63,758 bases of DNA from Algoriphagus resistens. Its GTDB lineage: Bacteria > Bacteroidota > Bacteroidia > Cytophagales > Cyclobacteriaceae. The stretch is from the NCBI RefSeq assembly GCF_001442615.1, contig NZ_LMXN01000022.1, positions 1 to 63,758 on the forward strand, written 5' to 3'. Below are positions 8,546 to 18,560 of the stretch, piece by piece (position 1 is the stretch's first letter; each line of letters starts with the position of its first letter). The notes beneath the pieces are model-generated. The model was not told the origin of the DNA, searched no databases, and saw nothing but the letters and a program-made list of their open reading frames with translations. The translations under genes and the position numbers were made by a program.

Positions 8546-11500
8546 TTACTTTTCCACAACGACCCATTGGCCTTTGGTTCTGGCAAAATACGTATTATCA
8601 TACATTCCTTCTGCCTGGGAACCCGGCAAATAATAGCTCCCCAAATAAGAAGCGTTCAATTTGACAGTAAATATCCTGCTCTCCTTGCTGTTGAGATCAA
8701 AATAGAAATAAACCCGATCATCACGGATATCGGTATAACTGGCATTGCCCATAGCTCCCCCGCCCATCTCAGTGAAACTGGTATTGACGATCTCCCAGCC
8801 ACTTGGGAATAACTGCGATAAGGCCACATTAGCTATAAAATCAGCCGACGTATTTTCCACTCGGATTTGTGCGGTGATCTGAGATCCCTGTCTGAGAGAA
8901 GCTGGGTCCAGCTTCTTCCCTTCTCCATCGAAATAGGTAGCTACAACCTGTAAGTTGCGGCGCTCATCCAGCTCCTCTCCCACAGGAAGTTTTCCGGATT
9001 GGATCAGCCGTACATAGACAAGATTATCCTTGGCGTTTTTGACCATGACTGTATTTTCCCCCAGGGAAGTTGCCAGCTCCCGCTGCGAGATTGCCTGATG
9101 TGTCTTTACCGTAGCCGTTTTACCGTTTTGCTTGAAACTGACTTCAAGCTCCTTTCCCCCATTTTTCTCTACCATCTTGGACAGCGCAATCAGCGCATAA
9201 GAAGTCTCTTGTGTGCTGAACCATCTGGAAGAGGAAAGATCTTTTGCCAAGGAAGTAGCCAAATCCCGCTGTTTTGCCTCACCTAGCATCACCATGGTTT
9301 CCAATGCCAACGCACGGTTTCTGAAAGGAGAACCATAGGTATAGTAATCATAAGTGGACGGCTGGAAATCAACCACAGCAGTAGCGATCAGTTCTTTGGC
9401 TACACGCTGCTGACCAGCCAGTGAGTATGCGGCTGCCAGCCTCCATTTCGCATCATTGCCCAATTTATCAGTCTCCCGCAACCGGTTCATCGCCGCAAGC
9501 TCCGGCTCACCTGCCAAAGCCAAGGTATAAAGTCGGTACGCCTGAATGAGGGTAGTGTTGTAAGGCTTGCTCGTTGTCCGCCATTGTCTGGCAGCAAGCT
9601 GCTGAAAACGCAGCCAGCTGCTTAAGAAAGTCAATGGTAAAGCATAGCCTTTACGCTTTGCTTCCAGCATGAAATGCCCCACATAGTTGGTACTCCATTC
9701 ATCTGCCTCCCGGGCCCCAGGCCAGTAGCCCAATCCCCCATCAGGGTTTTGGTACGTACTTATCTTACGGATAGCAGCTTCCACATTTTTTTGGATCTGC
9801 TGCTTCCGGTCCAGGGTCACATCAAATATATCTGCAAGAAACAACTGTGGGAACGCAGCAGAAGTGGTCTGCTCCACGCAGCCATGAGGGTATTGAATCA
9901 GATACTGCATCCTTCTGGTGAAATCCATCGGGGGAAGAGTTGAAAATTCGAGGAAAGCGGCATTGCTGCCTTCCTCCCCAAACGTGCTGAATGAGAAGGT
10001 CTGGGTCGCATTGGGCTCCAGGTTCAGATCTTTTACAGAATGGGTAACCGGATTTGGATTTTCCACATCTATTTCCACCTGATAACTGGCCTCTTCACCA
10101 GATCCTGAAGCACTTATTTCAACCGTCTGGATTCCGGTATCATTAACCTCATAGTCAAAATTCACGATTTGCTCACCCGGAGCAGAGAAGCTTACTGTCT
10201 TGCTGTTTCCTCCAATGGCTTTCAGGCCTTTTGAGGTTTTGACAGTTATTTTCGCCTTTTTCACATTATTCTCCATAGCAAAAACGGTCACAGGCAAGGT
10301 TACCTTTTCCCCGGGTGAAAGCTTCCGGGGTAAGGAAGCCAAAACCATGAGCGGTTTTCTTACAGGTAAAGTTTTGTCCGCCGACCCATAAGCAGCTATG
10401 GAATTGTCTGCCGCCACTACCATAGCCCGCACCGAACCGACATAATTTGGCATCCTCAAAGTATGTGAAACCTTCTCTCCCGCCTTCAGCGTAAAGGGAC
10501 CCAAAAAAGTGACTACCGGCTTAAACCGGTCAGCTTTCCGATTCTTAGCTCCGGCGGCATCGTCACTTCCTCCTATGGCATAGATATTTTCCACACTTCC
10601 TGAATAGGCCCCGATCACATCATCATACATATCGAAGGTTTTCACCCCAAGAGCTTCTTTGGTATAAAATGCATTGTGGATCTCAGGGGTTTTGAAGCGT
10701 GTCAAGTCCAACAATCCTTCATCAACTACAGCAATGGTATAGCTCATTGGCTTTCGGTTTTGCTCGGAAACCTTAACCACATAATTTTCCTCAGGCTTCA
10801 GCACCTGCGGCAGTTCAAGCACGGGAGACAGCACCGTGGAAGGATCCTCTACTAAAATGGGGATAACCCCATAAAGACGTATTGGAAGGTCATTGGCTGT
10901 TTGCTCATGGGGCTGGAGCAATGAAATATTCACAAAGATATTCGGAGCCATTTCTTTAGTGATTTCCAGCGTAGTTTGGGTTTCTCCCTGTTGGGTTTCT
11001 ACCCATTTGGTCTCAAGGACTTCCGTGCCGTTTTCGATGCTCAGTAATGCCCGTCCTGCAGCTCCTGAAGGAAATTTAATGACTGCTTTATCCCCTACAT
11101 TGTATTTTTCTTTGTCAGCTGAGAATATCAGCATCTTAGCACTTTCCGCATCATCAGTACCCGCACTTGCCCACCAATTTCTATAGAAATAGGTTACCCG
11201 ACCGGTGGCATGCCCACTCGTAGGATCTATGACCCTAATAAGGTATCGCCCACTCTCTTCCTCCGGAATAGATAAGTCAAAATTTGCCTTTCCTGTAGCA
11301 TCGGTACTGACATTGATGTCTTTGAATGGTGTGTGTAAACTGGCATTTTCATAGGTCGAGAGGTTATCACCTCCACGGCTCCACCACCAGCGCCACTCAA
11401 TACGGTAGACCTTAACCTGCAAATCGCGATTACCCGCAGGTTTGCCATGTTCATCCACAGAGACTACTTCAAATCGGGTATTCTCATCTGTGAAATACGA

Positions 11501-14101
11501 TCCATAACCTTGTGTTTTTGGCGATTTAAGACCCACAAAATGGCTAAAAGGAGCAATGTCTTTAGTAAACACGTCCAACGAAAAATCACCTCCTCCCTCA
11601 AACACTTTGGTAAGGATGCTGGCCCGGAGCATTCCCGGGGCATTTTTGTTAAGTTCCAACTCCTTGAAAATGGAAATCTTACCGGCAGCATCCACTTTGC
11701 CTTTTAAGATAGAGACTTCTGTTTCTTCAAAATTCCTGATGGGGTCTGTAAATATATAATTCGGAAAATCCTTAAAGGCAGTCGATGTACTTCTGATCGT
11801 TGCCTCCATTTCTATATCCAGATTTTTGGCTATGGCACCATGCAGCCAGTTTACCGTAGCAGTTCCTTTGATAGGCTTTGCTGCTGAAAGCACTTCTTCA
11901 TCAAAATCCAGGTTGATTTTCAATCGGTTAGGCTTGACGGTTGCCACCCGCAGCAGCTCTGTGAAATTAGCCCCTCCTACATGAACCGTTGCTCTCCAGT
12001 TACCGGTGGGCGAATCCGTCTCTGTACTGATGGGAAAGTAATAAAGATTCGATTCAGAGCCCTGCGACACAGTTTTCTGCACGATTTTACCCTGGGCATC
12101 CGAGACCTCCAGTGTCACGGGATGTCCTGCAGGCAAAGGATTCCCCAAGTCATTCAGCGCAAATGTCAAGTGGATTGTATCTCCCGGTCTATGGACACCG
12201 CGGTCTTTATAGATATATCCCTTGAGGCCTTTTTGGAGCTCTTTTCCGGAGATATCAAAATTACTAAGGGACAACATATTCCCGTCGTCCAGTTTTAAAT
12301 ATGCATAGTTGTTGTTCTTCTGAGCCACTGCAAATGCAATATGCTGCTTCTCCTCATGCGTGACCATACCGTCCGCTTCCGTGGTCAGTTCACGGATGAG
12401 CTGCTTCTGAAAGTTGTACAGGGAAATCTTCACACCTCCCTCAGGATTGGTTGTCAGGAGATTTGTCGTAATAAAACGATAGGTTTTATTACCGCCACTC
12501 TTGGCGATGAATCCCAGATCCGAACCGAGCACGTTGGTAGACAACACTCTTTCTTCATTGTAATAGGCCGCATGGCATGGATTATCCCGCTGTTCCCAAT
12601 TGTATGAATAAGTCCTCCAGCGGTAAATTTTATTGTTCCAGTACTGCTCTTCCCGCTCTTCTTCATCCAAATCCTGAGAGGGGCTATCATATTCATCGTA
12701 ATAATAATCATCCTCGAACTCATCAGAAACAGTACTGTCCACTGTCTGCTCACAATTGTAGGCGGTATGTTCTTTTTTAAAGCTCAACTCCACCCGGTAT
12801 ATAGCTCCGGGGTCAGCCTTAAAATATTCTGACAGGTTTAACCCATAGGCTTTCCAGACCCCATCATTACCCAGCTCGGTACTTTCAAGCTGAATGGTTT
12901 TCTTGGCAATTCTTCTGCCTACTGTATTCAGATTGTAGGAGGATTGATCACCGAGATTGGAGGTCTGCAGGTACTGTAGTATGTTGTTTTGGAAGATTTT
13001 AATAATCCGTACTTCCACCGAGTTGAGATTAACCGCTTCAAAATAAAAGGGAGTAGAAGCCGAACCGGGAAGAATTGCCCCTTTGGAAACAGCTCTCAAT
13101 GCCGGCTTCAATTGCTCGAAAGCAATCAGCTCAGAAAAGTTTTTTTTCAGTTTATAGCCATAGATACTGGAAATCCCTTCAAAAATCTCCACGGGTACGG
13201 CTCCTGTGATCCTCTCTTCCGGATAGACACTGAGCACATTTCCATTCACTTCAAACCTCAGGTTATTTCTGCCCTGTATGCTGACCAGTCCGTTGAAGTT
13301 TTGGTTTTCCACCAAAGGATCCGAAAAGTTGATCTTCAGAAAAGTCCCCTGTACCATAGAGGAGCTTACAGATAAAATAGAGAAGTTGCTTTTGCCCGGA
13401 ATAGGAAAAACAGCTTCTCCGTTGTTTTTGGATTTGATGGACTTCCCGTCCCAAGTGATAAGAAGCTCCGAGTCTTCATTGAAACGTTTGATGCTGTCAA
13501 TAACAAAGCTGAAGTGTCTTGCAGCAGGAAGAGCTTCAGTAAATCTGACTTTGAGGTTTTGTTTGTTTTGACTTGCCCATATAATCCCGGCAGCTTCTTC
13601 TTTGGTGAGGATATCATTGGACTCCAATGTACCGTTGATATATTGCCAATCCTGTGAGTAAGACTGAAGATCCTCTGTCTTGATTTTGAAATTTGGCGTA
13701 AGCGTCTTGAAGCTAAAAGAAAATGTTCTAAAATCCTTGCTAAGATCATCATAGAGCTTGTCGAGTTTAAGGGTGACAAAATATTCTGTGTCGGCCTTCA
13801 GTTTTTCATCAGGTACAAACATCAGGTTTGTGCCATTCTCTATCACCAGTTTCCCTGATGTTTTAGGAGAGATTTTCAGGTAATCAGCAGGCAACTCCTG
13901 TGTCAGATCATATTGATCCAGTGGTTTGACCAGTTCAATTACAATGGGGTCTATCACAGATTGTCTTCCTGAAGTATGGTGCCGAATGTACTCTCTGAAT
14001 CTATAGAGACTATCCCCTTCACTGCTTGAATCACCGGCTCCGCAAGAAAATATGCCAGCTATAACTGCTGCAAAAATCAAAAACGTAACTATTCTTTTCA
14101 T
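8546..14101 (-). CDS. Bacterial alpha-2-macroglobulin family lipoprotein (YfhM-like)
   Basis: About 1,851 residues from ATG 14101; a TTG start at 14122 would add seven residues but lies inside the upstream repeat. A signal peptide with lipobox GIFSC (Cys20) predicts a lipoprotein. After N-terminal Ig-like (MG) domains comes an acidic, Tyr-rich insert (about 461-487, DEFEDDYYYDEYDS...). The MG2-like GYIYKDRGVHRPGDTIHLTF segment, the A2M domain, and the thioester motif CVEQ (Cys1408 in YPHGCVEQTTS) follow, then the alpha-helical TED domain with NPDGGLGYWPG repeats. The intact Cys and Gln imply a working thioester that could trap attacking proteases covalently. It abuts pbpC. Its start codon immediately follows a four-unit hairpin repeat array. 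Confidence 0.94.
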   Translation of the reverse strand: MKRIVTFLIFAAVIAGIFSCGAGDSSSEGDSLYRFREYIRHHTSGRQSVIDPIVIELVKPLDQYDLTQELPADYLKISPKTSGKLVIENGTNLMFVPDEKLKADTEYFVTLKLDKLYDDLSKDFRTFSFSFKTLTPNFKIKTEDLQSYSQDWQYINGTLESNDILTKEEAAGIIWASQNKQNLKVRFTEALPAARHFSFVIDSIKRFNEDSELLITWDGKSIKSKNNGEAVFPIPGKSNFSILSVSSSMVQGTFLKINFSDPLVENQNFNGLVSIQGRNNLRFEVNGNVLSVYPEERITGAVPVEIFEGISSIYGYKLKKNFSELIAFEQLKPALRAVSKGAILPGSASTPFYFEAVNLNSVEVRIIKIFQNNILQYLQTSNLGDQSSYNLNTVGRRIAKKTIQLESTELGNDGVWKAYGLNLSEYFKADPGAIYRVELSFKKEHTAYNCEQTVDSTVSDEFEDDYYYDEYDSPSQDLDEEEREEQYWNNKIYRWRTYSYNWEQRDNPCHAAYYNEERVLSTNVLGSDLGFIAKSGGNKTYRFITTNLLTTNPEGGVKISLYNFQKQLIRELTTEADGMVTHEEKQHIAFAVAQKNNNYAYLKLDDGNMLSLSNFDISGKELQKGLKGYIYKDRGVHRPGDTIHLTFALNDLGNPLPAGHPVTLEVSDAQGKIVQKTVSQGSESNLYYFPISTETDSPTGNWRATVHVGGANFTELLRVATVKPNRLKINLDFDEEVLSAAKPIKGTATVNWLHGAIAKNLDIEMEATIRSTSTAFKDFPNYIFTDPIRNFEETEVSILKGKVDAAGKISIFKELELNKNAPGMLRASILTKVFEGGGDFSLDVFTKDIAPFSHFVGLKSPKTQGYGSYFTDENTRFEVVSVDEHGKPAGNRDLQVKVYRIEWRWWWSRGGDNLSTYENASLHTPFKDINVSTDATGKANFDLSIPEEESGRYLIRVIDPTSGHATGRVTYFYRNWWASAGTDDAESAKMLIFSADKEKYNVGDKAVIKFPSGAAGRALLSIENGTEVLETKWVETQQGETQTTLEITKEMAPNIFVNISLLQPHEQTANDLPIRLYGVIPILVEDPSTVLSPVLELPQVLKPEENYVVKVSEQNRKPMSYTIAVVDEGLLDLTRFKTPEIHNAFYTKEALGVKTFDMYDDVIGAYSGSVENIYAIGGSDDAAGAKNRKADRFKPVVTFLGPFTLKAGEKVSHTLRMPNYVGSVRAMVVAADNSIAAYGSADKTLPVRKPLMVLASLPRKLSPGEKVTLPVTVFAMENNVKKAKITVKTSKGLKAIGGNSKTVSFSAPGEQIVNFDYEVNDTGIQTVEISASGSGEEASYQVEIDVENPNPVTHSVKDLNLEPNATQTFSFSTFGEEGSNAAFLEFSTLPPMDFTRRMQYLIQYPHGCVEQTTSAAFPQLFLADIFDVTLDRKQQIQKNVEAAIRKISTYQNPDGGLGYWPGAREADEWSTNYVGHFMLEAKRKGYALPLTFLSSWLRFQQLAARQWRTTSKPYNTTLIQAYRLYTLALAGEPELAAMNRLRETDKLGNDAKWRLAAAYSLAGQQRVAKELIATAVVDFQPSTYDYYTYGSPFRNRALALETMVMLGEAKQRDLATSLAKDLSSSRWFSTQETSYALIALSKMVEKNGGKELEVSFKQNGKTATVKTHQAISQRELATSLGENTVMVKNAKDNLVYVRLIQSGKLPVGEELDERRNLQVVATYFDGEGKKLDPASLRQGSQITAQIRVENTSADFIANVALSQLFPSGWEIVNTSFTEMGGGAMGNASYTDIRDDRVYFYFDLNSKESRIFTVKLNASYLGSYYLPGSQAEGMYDNTYFARTKGQWVVVEK

Positions 14102-14472
14102 CTGTTTATAATAGTTTTTCAAAGGTCATATGGAATCTCGCATGCATTATAATCATCCCAGTGTGTGACTCTTGAGTCATGCTCGATTTCATCTGATTAT
14201 AATTTGCTTTTTAAAGTCCATATGGAATCTCGCATGGTAGATAATCATCTCTCTGTGTGCTGCCTGCAACATGCTCGATTTCATATGATTTTAAGTTGCT
14301 CATAAAAGCCACATGGAATCTTTTACGATTAAAATAATCATTGCCCATTGAGATTTAATGATGGTTTTAACCGTGTCGATTTCATGTGTTTATAATTGAT
14401 TTTTTATCACATGGAATCTAGCATTATGGATAATCATCCCTCTGTTGTCGTTTTCGAAATGCTCGAGTTCAT
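14102..14472 (-). repeat. Array A: four tandem hairpin-repeat units ending at the alpha-2-macroglobulin ATG
   Basis: Units, in minus-strand sense: A4 14386-14472 (87 bp), A3 14285-14385 (101 bp, type B), A2 14193-14284 (92 bp), A1 14102-14192 (91 bp). Each begins ATGAAATCGA or a variant; A1 ends at the gene's ATG (14101). Inner hairpins: A1 TGACTCAAGAGTCA, A2 TGTTGCAGGCAGCA, A4 TTTCGAAAACGACA. A3 has instead a long A/T-rich stem (ACGGTTAAAA with TTTTAATCGT). Micro-ORFs: A2 14189-14284, whose TGA overlaps the ATG of A1 (ATGA); A1 14106-14192, whose TAA lies 4 bases before the gene's ATG. A3 and A4 frames are broken. The a-a-B-a order matches array D. Confidence 0.9.
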
Positions 14473-14835
14473 ATAATTTAGACTTTCATGAATCCTGCCT
14501 GTTGAAATTTTTAGATCTCAACTTCATTTTTTTCCCCATAGCCTTGATCAGGGGCCTTCTTTTAAAATGGGCTTATCCTCAGGATCTAAAAGCAACTAAA
14601 TTAAAACTAAAAACAATCAGAATATAGGTTTATGATTAATCAATTTGTACGATAAGCTTTTTTAACGTTCTTCACCATTGCCTATCCACATCGGCTCAGT
14701 CTGTCCTGCCCAAACAAAACCGGCTTTTTTTAGAAGTCAACCGTCTCGCTGTCTACGGTTTCAGAAAGTTCGGCTGAACCGCTACTATGCTTGAAAATTT
14801 TGTATTACACCGGATTTTTATTGCCATTGCCCCAC
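14473..14835. other. Intergenic region with a possible gene remnant
   Basis: 363 bases. The minus strand at about 14662-14736 has a short frame without a start (KKAGFVWAGQTEPMWIGN then stop) that reads like the C-terminus of a lost gene; too short to name. Nothing else supportable. Confidence 0.3.
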
Positions 14836-15858
14836 TTAACGCCAGCCCAATTCCGGTGCCACATAACTTAAAATTGATTCGAGCACATGAACATTGTATC
14901 TTACACCCAATGTATTGGGAATGGTCAATAATATAGTATCAGCCTCCTGAATAGCTTCATCTTGGGCAAGTTCTTTGATCAATTGTTGCGGTTCGGCAGC
15001 ATAACTTCTACCGAAAATTGCGCGCTTATCGGCTTCTATCATTCCGATCTTATCGGTTCTGTCTGCTTCGCGTCCGAAATAATAGTTATCCTGATCGTTG
15101 ACCAATGCAAAAACAGATCGGCTCACCGAAACCCTCGGTTCGCGTTGATGTCCCGCTTTTTTCCAGGCTTCTTTGTAGGCTCTGATCTGTTCTGCTTGCT
15201 GAATGTGAAACGGTTTTCCGCTCTCGTCGTATTTCAGTGTAGAACTCTGCAGGTTCATGCCGATTTCCGCCGCCCAGACAGCGGTAGCATCCGAAGCAGA
15301 ACCCCACCAAATACGCTCGCGCAACCCTTCTGAATGCGGCTCTACCCTCAATAATCCGGGTGGATTCGGAAACATGGGGTTCGGGTTAGGCTGCGCAAAA
15401 CCAACTCCTCTTAGTTTTTCAAAAAATTCCAATGCTTTCCTTCTTCCCATATCGGAATCGGTTTCATCTTCTTCCAAACCGTAGCCGAAATACTTCCAAC
15501 CATCAATTACCTGCTCCGGGGAACCTCTGCTGACGCCTAACTGCAATCGCCCTTCAGAAATCAAATCTGCAGCTCCTGCATTTTCCACCATATACAGTGG
15601 ATTTTCATAGCGCATATCGATAACGCCAGTGCCAATTTCAATTTTTTGGGTTTTAGCCCCTATAGCAGCCAATAAAGGAAACGGTGAAGCCAATTGTTGG
15701 GCAAAATGATGCACGCGAAAATACGCCCCATCAATTCCGATTTCTTCGGCTGCCACTGCCAGATCAATGGACTGAAGCAGGGTATCACTTGCTGTATTTG
15801 CCTGATAGGAAGGATGATTCGCCCAATGACCAAAGGATAGAAATCCTATTTTTTTCAT
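14836..15858 (-). CDS. LLM-class (bacterial luciferase-like) flavin-dependent oxidoreductase
   Basis: 340 residues from ATG 15858 (MKKIGFLSFGHWANH). The TIM-barrel luciferase-like domain is recognisable from IGIDGAYFRVHHFAQQ, LLAAIGAKTQKIEIGTGVIDMRYENPLYMVENAG, LQLGVSRGSPEQVI and the C-terminal VHVLESILSYVAPELGW. Members use reduced FMN or F420 to oxidise small organic compounds; substrate unknown, and this subgroup is often annotated only as LLM class oxidoreductase. Its ATG is preceded directly by a single copy of the hairpin repeat (15859-15948), which therefore forms its whole proximal leader. No gene follows within the same transcript for 700 bases. Confidence 0.88.
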   Translation of the reverse strand: MKKIGFLSFGHWANHPSYQANTASDTLLQSIDLAVAAEEIGIDGAYFRVHHFAQQLASPFPLLAAIGAKTQKIEIGTGVIDMRYENPLYMVENAGAADLISEGRLQLGVSRGSPEQVIDGWKYFGYGLEEDETDSDMGRRKALEFFEKLRGVGFAQPNPNPMFPNPPGLLRVEPHSEGLRERIWWGSASDATAVWAAEIGMNLQSSTLKYDESGKPFHIQQAEQIRAYKEAWKKAGHQREPRVSVSRSVFALVNDQDNYYFGREADRTDKIGMIEADKRAIFGRSYAAEPQQLIKELAQDEAIQEADTILLTIPNTLGVRYNVHVLESILSYVAPELGWR

Positions 15859-15948
15859 GTGTTTATAATTGTTTTAAATGGTCAGATGGAATCTCGCATG
15901 CATTATAATCATCCCAGTGTGTGACGTTTTCGTCCTGCTCGATTTCAT
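15859..15948 (-). repeat. Array B: single hairpin-repeat unit ending at the LLM oxidoreductase ATG
   Basis: One 90-bp unit (B1). In minus-strand sense it begins ATGAAATCGAGC, has the inner hairpin GACGAAAACGTC, the constant GGGATGATTATAATGCATGC and GAGATTCCAT blocks, and ends CAATTATAAACAC directly before ATG 15858. A 24-codon frame (15874-15948, MKSSRTKTSHTG...) stops at TAA 15 bases before the gene. Confidence 0.88.
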
Positions 15949-16472
15949 CTTTTGCTTTTCTTAAATACCTGTTCGGTAGTGTAAAATGCCTATATAATAA
16001 AGCTGTCAAACATGTTTTTATCAAAATCTGTTCAGCTACCTGCATTTAATATCAAAACAATTAACTAGTATTTGCGTCTCCCATTTACCTAAATACATCC
16101 TTGATTTCAGCTATGAGTGAAAAAGACTCCTCAGGAGTTAACAGCTGCCATCATTCTCTTTCAAATCAAGAAATAAATTAAATTCAGCACTTTTTGGATG
16201 TAAGCTTAGGATATTCCACTGCTAACCGTTTGTTGAGTTCATTTTTCCTACAACTCAACAAACTGCAGATTGCTACCATCGGCAGATTTAAACGAGTAAG
16301 ACAGAATGGGAATCTTTAGTTCATAGATTAGTATTTATAAATGGAATGCCCATTACAAAAAAAAACTAAGTTATTAATTTATTCTGATTTTTATACCTGT
16401 TACTTTCTAAAAATGCGTTTCCTAATAAAATATAAACCATTTCAATTCATTATGTAAACCACCCATTAGGAT
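15949..16472. other. Intergenic region
   Basis: About 520 A/T-rich bases upstream of repeat B1 and downstream of the AraC-type gene. A 60-codon minus-strand frame ending at 15863 overlaps the repeat in another frame and lacks support. No terminator or RNA gene recognised. Confidence 0.35.
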
Positions 16473-17393
16473 TTAATTAAATGATCTCCTGAATTCAAGG
16501 GGAGACATTTCCATCTTGGTTTTGAATAGTCTGCTGAAAGATTGTGAGTAGTCAAACCCAAGCTGATAGGCAATTTCGCTTACCGACAGATTGGTAGTGG
16601 AAAGCAAATCCTTAGCTTTTTCGATTAATTTATCCTGAATGAGTTGCTGGGCATTTCTGCCGGAATGTAAACGAAGCAGGTCACTTAGATAATTTGGGGA
16701 CAGATTGACCTGTCCAGCCAATGACTGAACACTGGGAATACCACTTGTCAGCGGATTACCCTGGCTCAGATAATCATCGAGATAGGCTTCCACCTGAGCT
16801 AAGACATCATGATTTACTACCTTGCGGGTAATAAACTGGCGTTTGTAAAAGCGGTTTGAGAAATTAAGCAGAAGTGCAATCTGGGAAATCACCACATCCT
16901 GACTGAAATCATCAATACGGCTGTTCAGCTCAGTCTCAATCATGTTGAACAGCGAGACAATGGTGTCTTTTTCCTCCTGCGAAAGGAGCAATGCCTCCCG
17001 GGTAGAATAGGAAAAGAAGCCATACTGTTTGATTTCCTGGGCCAGTGGATAACCAAGCAGGAAATCCGGATGGATTATCAAGGTCATCAATGAACACTCA
17101 GCAGGAGTTGGCTCATCTTCATCACTCCCTACAATCTGATGAGGTGAGGCGAAGAGCATTCCTCCCTCATTGAAATCATAATATCCCTGACCATATTTCA
17201 CCCGGGAACTTAGTCTGGGATTGAACGAGATCTTATAGAAATTCAATACATGGGTTCCTCCGGGTGTCCTGATATTCTCGCCCATCACTCCTGAGATCAG
17301 GCTGATCAGTGGATGCTTAGGCTCAGGCAGGCCAAAGGCTCTGTGTGCTTCGGCAATAGAATCAAATTTGAGATGGGCGGGGTCTTTTTTCAT
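16473..17393 (-). CDS. AraC-family transcriptional regulator
   Basis: 306 residues. The last 100 form the double helix-turn-helix of AraC proteins: VNLSPNYLSDLLRLHSGRNAQQLIQDKLIEKAKDLL followed by LSVSEIAYQLGFDYSQSFSRLFKTKMEMSPLEFRR. The first 180 residues are a cupin-like sensory domain with no obvious ligand motif. It ends 60 bases upstream of nothing else on its strand but sits just downstream of an SDR gene (17454-18317) in the same orientation; regulators of this type with an adjacent SDR are common in Bacteroidota and often control it, which is inference here. Start at ATG 17393, no competing start. Confidence 0.9.
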   Translation of the reverse strand: MKKDPAHLKFDSIAEAHRAFGLPEPKHPLISLISGVMGENIRTPGGTHVLNFYKISFNPRLSSRVKYGQGYYDFNEGGMLFASPHQIVGSDEDEPTPAECSLMTLIIHPDFLLGYPLAQEIKQYGFFSYSTREALLLSQEEKDTIVSLFNMIETELNSRIDDFSQDVVISQIALLLNFSNRFYKRQFITRKVVNHDVLAQVEAYLDDYLSQGNPLTSGIPSVQSLAGQVNLSPNYLSDLLRLHSGRNAQQLIQDKLIEKAKDLLSTTNLSVSEIAYQLGFDYSQSFSRLFKTKMEMSPLEFRRSFN

Positions 17394-17453
17394 ATCCAGA
17401 CAACAAGGTAGGGATGGCCTGATCTGATAATCTGCCGGCCATCCTCCTCAAAT

Positions 17454-18317
17454 TTAGTGTATAACATTAATTCCCTGTGCAGCTGTGGATAATTCATCCC
17501 ACTCCTCCCATTCTTCCAGCCGTTCCTTGTATGCAGCTTTAACCCCCGATAAATTATGACTGCCCAGGTTAAATCTCAGCGGTGGGTTTTCTGAATCGAC
17601 CATGGAGAAAAGTGCATCAGGAGTAGCCTCCGGATTTCCCCGCTCCATGGTGCTGAGTTCTTCAAAAAAATTCTCTTTAAAACCGGCATATATTTCCATT
17701 CCTTCAGCAAACTTTAAGGACTGCTGGCTCCCAAATTCTGTGGCATAGGCACCCGGCTCTACGATGGTCACCTTAATATTGAATTGGGCTATTTCGGTGG
17801 CCAGGCTTTCATGGATGGATTCAAAAGCCCACTTGGATGAGCAATAATAGCCTATCACCGGAAACGTGATGTGCCCCAAGTTGCTCGATGTGCCCAGAAT
17901 ATGTCCATAACCCTGCTTTCTTAACAGTGGCAATGCAGCCTTAATTACTGACAGTGACCCAAAAATATTGGTTTCGTAAAGCGCCCGGACATCGTCTGGA
18001 TCGGATTCCTCAATGGTTCCTACCAGAGAATATCCCGCATTGTTAAAAACTATATCCACCCTGCCAAAATAAGCAAATGCACGCTCCATAGCCACCTCCA
18101 CCTGCTCAGGCCTGGTCACATCCAAGGATAAAAGCAACACATTATCCCCGTAGCGCTCTTTAAAATCCGCGATGCTTTCCATATTTCGTGCAGTGGCTGC
18201 CACTTGATCGCCCCGCTTTAAAGCAGCTTCAGTCCATACCCGTCCAAATCCTCTGGAAGTACCGGTAATGAACCACACTTTTGATTTCTTTTCAATTTGT
18301 GATGTCATCGTTTTCAT
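17454..18317 (-). CDS. Short-chain dehydrogenase/reductase (SDR)
   Basis: 287 residues. Classical SDR: NAD(P)-binding TGTSRGFGR near residue 19, NNAG in VFNNAGYSL, catalytic Ser in LGTSSNLG and YxxxK as YYCSSKWAF, followed by VEPGAYATEFG. Reduces or oxidises an unidentified carbonyl/alcohol, probably with NADP given the basic residues after the glycine motif. It is followed on the same strand by the AraC-type gene after 60 bases, so the pair may be one transcript. No leader signals identified. Confidence 0.9.
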   Translation of the reverse strand: MKTMTSQIEKKSKVWFITGTSRGFGRVWTEAALKRGDQVAATARNMESIADFKERYGDNVLLLSLDVTRPEQVEVAMERAFAYFGRVDIVFNNAGYSLVGTIEESDPDDVRALYETNIFGSLSVIKAALPLLRKQGYGHILGTSSNLGHITFPVIGYYCSSKWAFESIHESLATEIAQFNIKVTIVEPGAYATEFGSQQSLKFAEGMEIYAGFKENFFEELSTMERGNPEATPDALFSMVDSENPPLRFNLGSHNLSGVKAAYKERLEEWEEWDELSTAAQGINVIH

Positions 18318-18560
18318 GTTTATCGTACCCTACAAAGGTCTGACCGAGGAAACTGAAGTTTGTAACCCAAACAGGGGGAACTGTAACCAAATCGAGGGCA
18401 AGGATACAATGGGCAGTTGCAAATGGAAGGAAATTGTTTTGTCCCCTATCCCATGCATTTTAAAATTAGCTATGCAGAAACTACAACTCATGATCTCAGT
18501 TACTTCACATAAAGCACATAACTAAGCAGATTTTAAACCTGAACAGAAATCCATACATTA

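Noticed and set aside
15863..16045. 60-codon minus-strand frame running into repeat B1
   Set aside because: Its C-terminal half is the repeat read in another frame; no support for expression.
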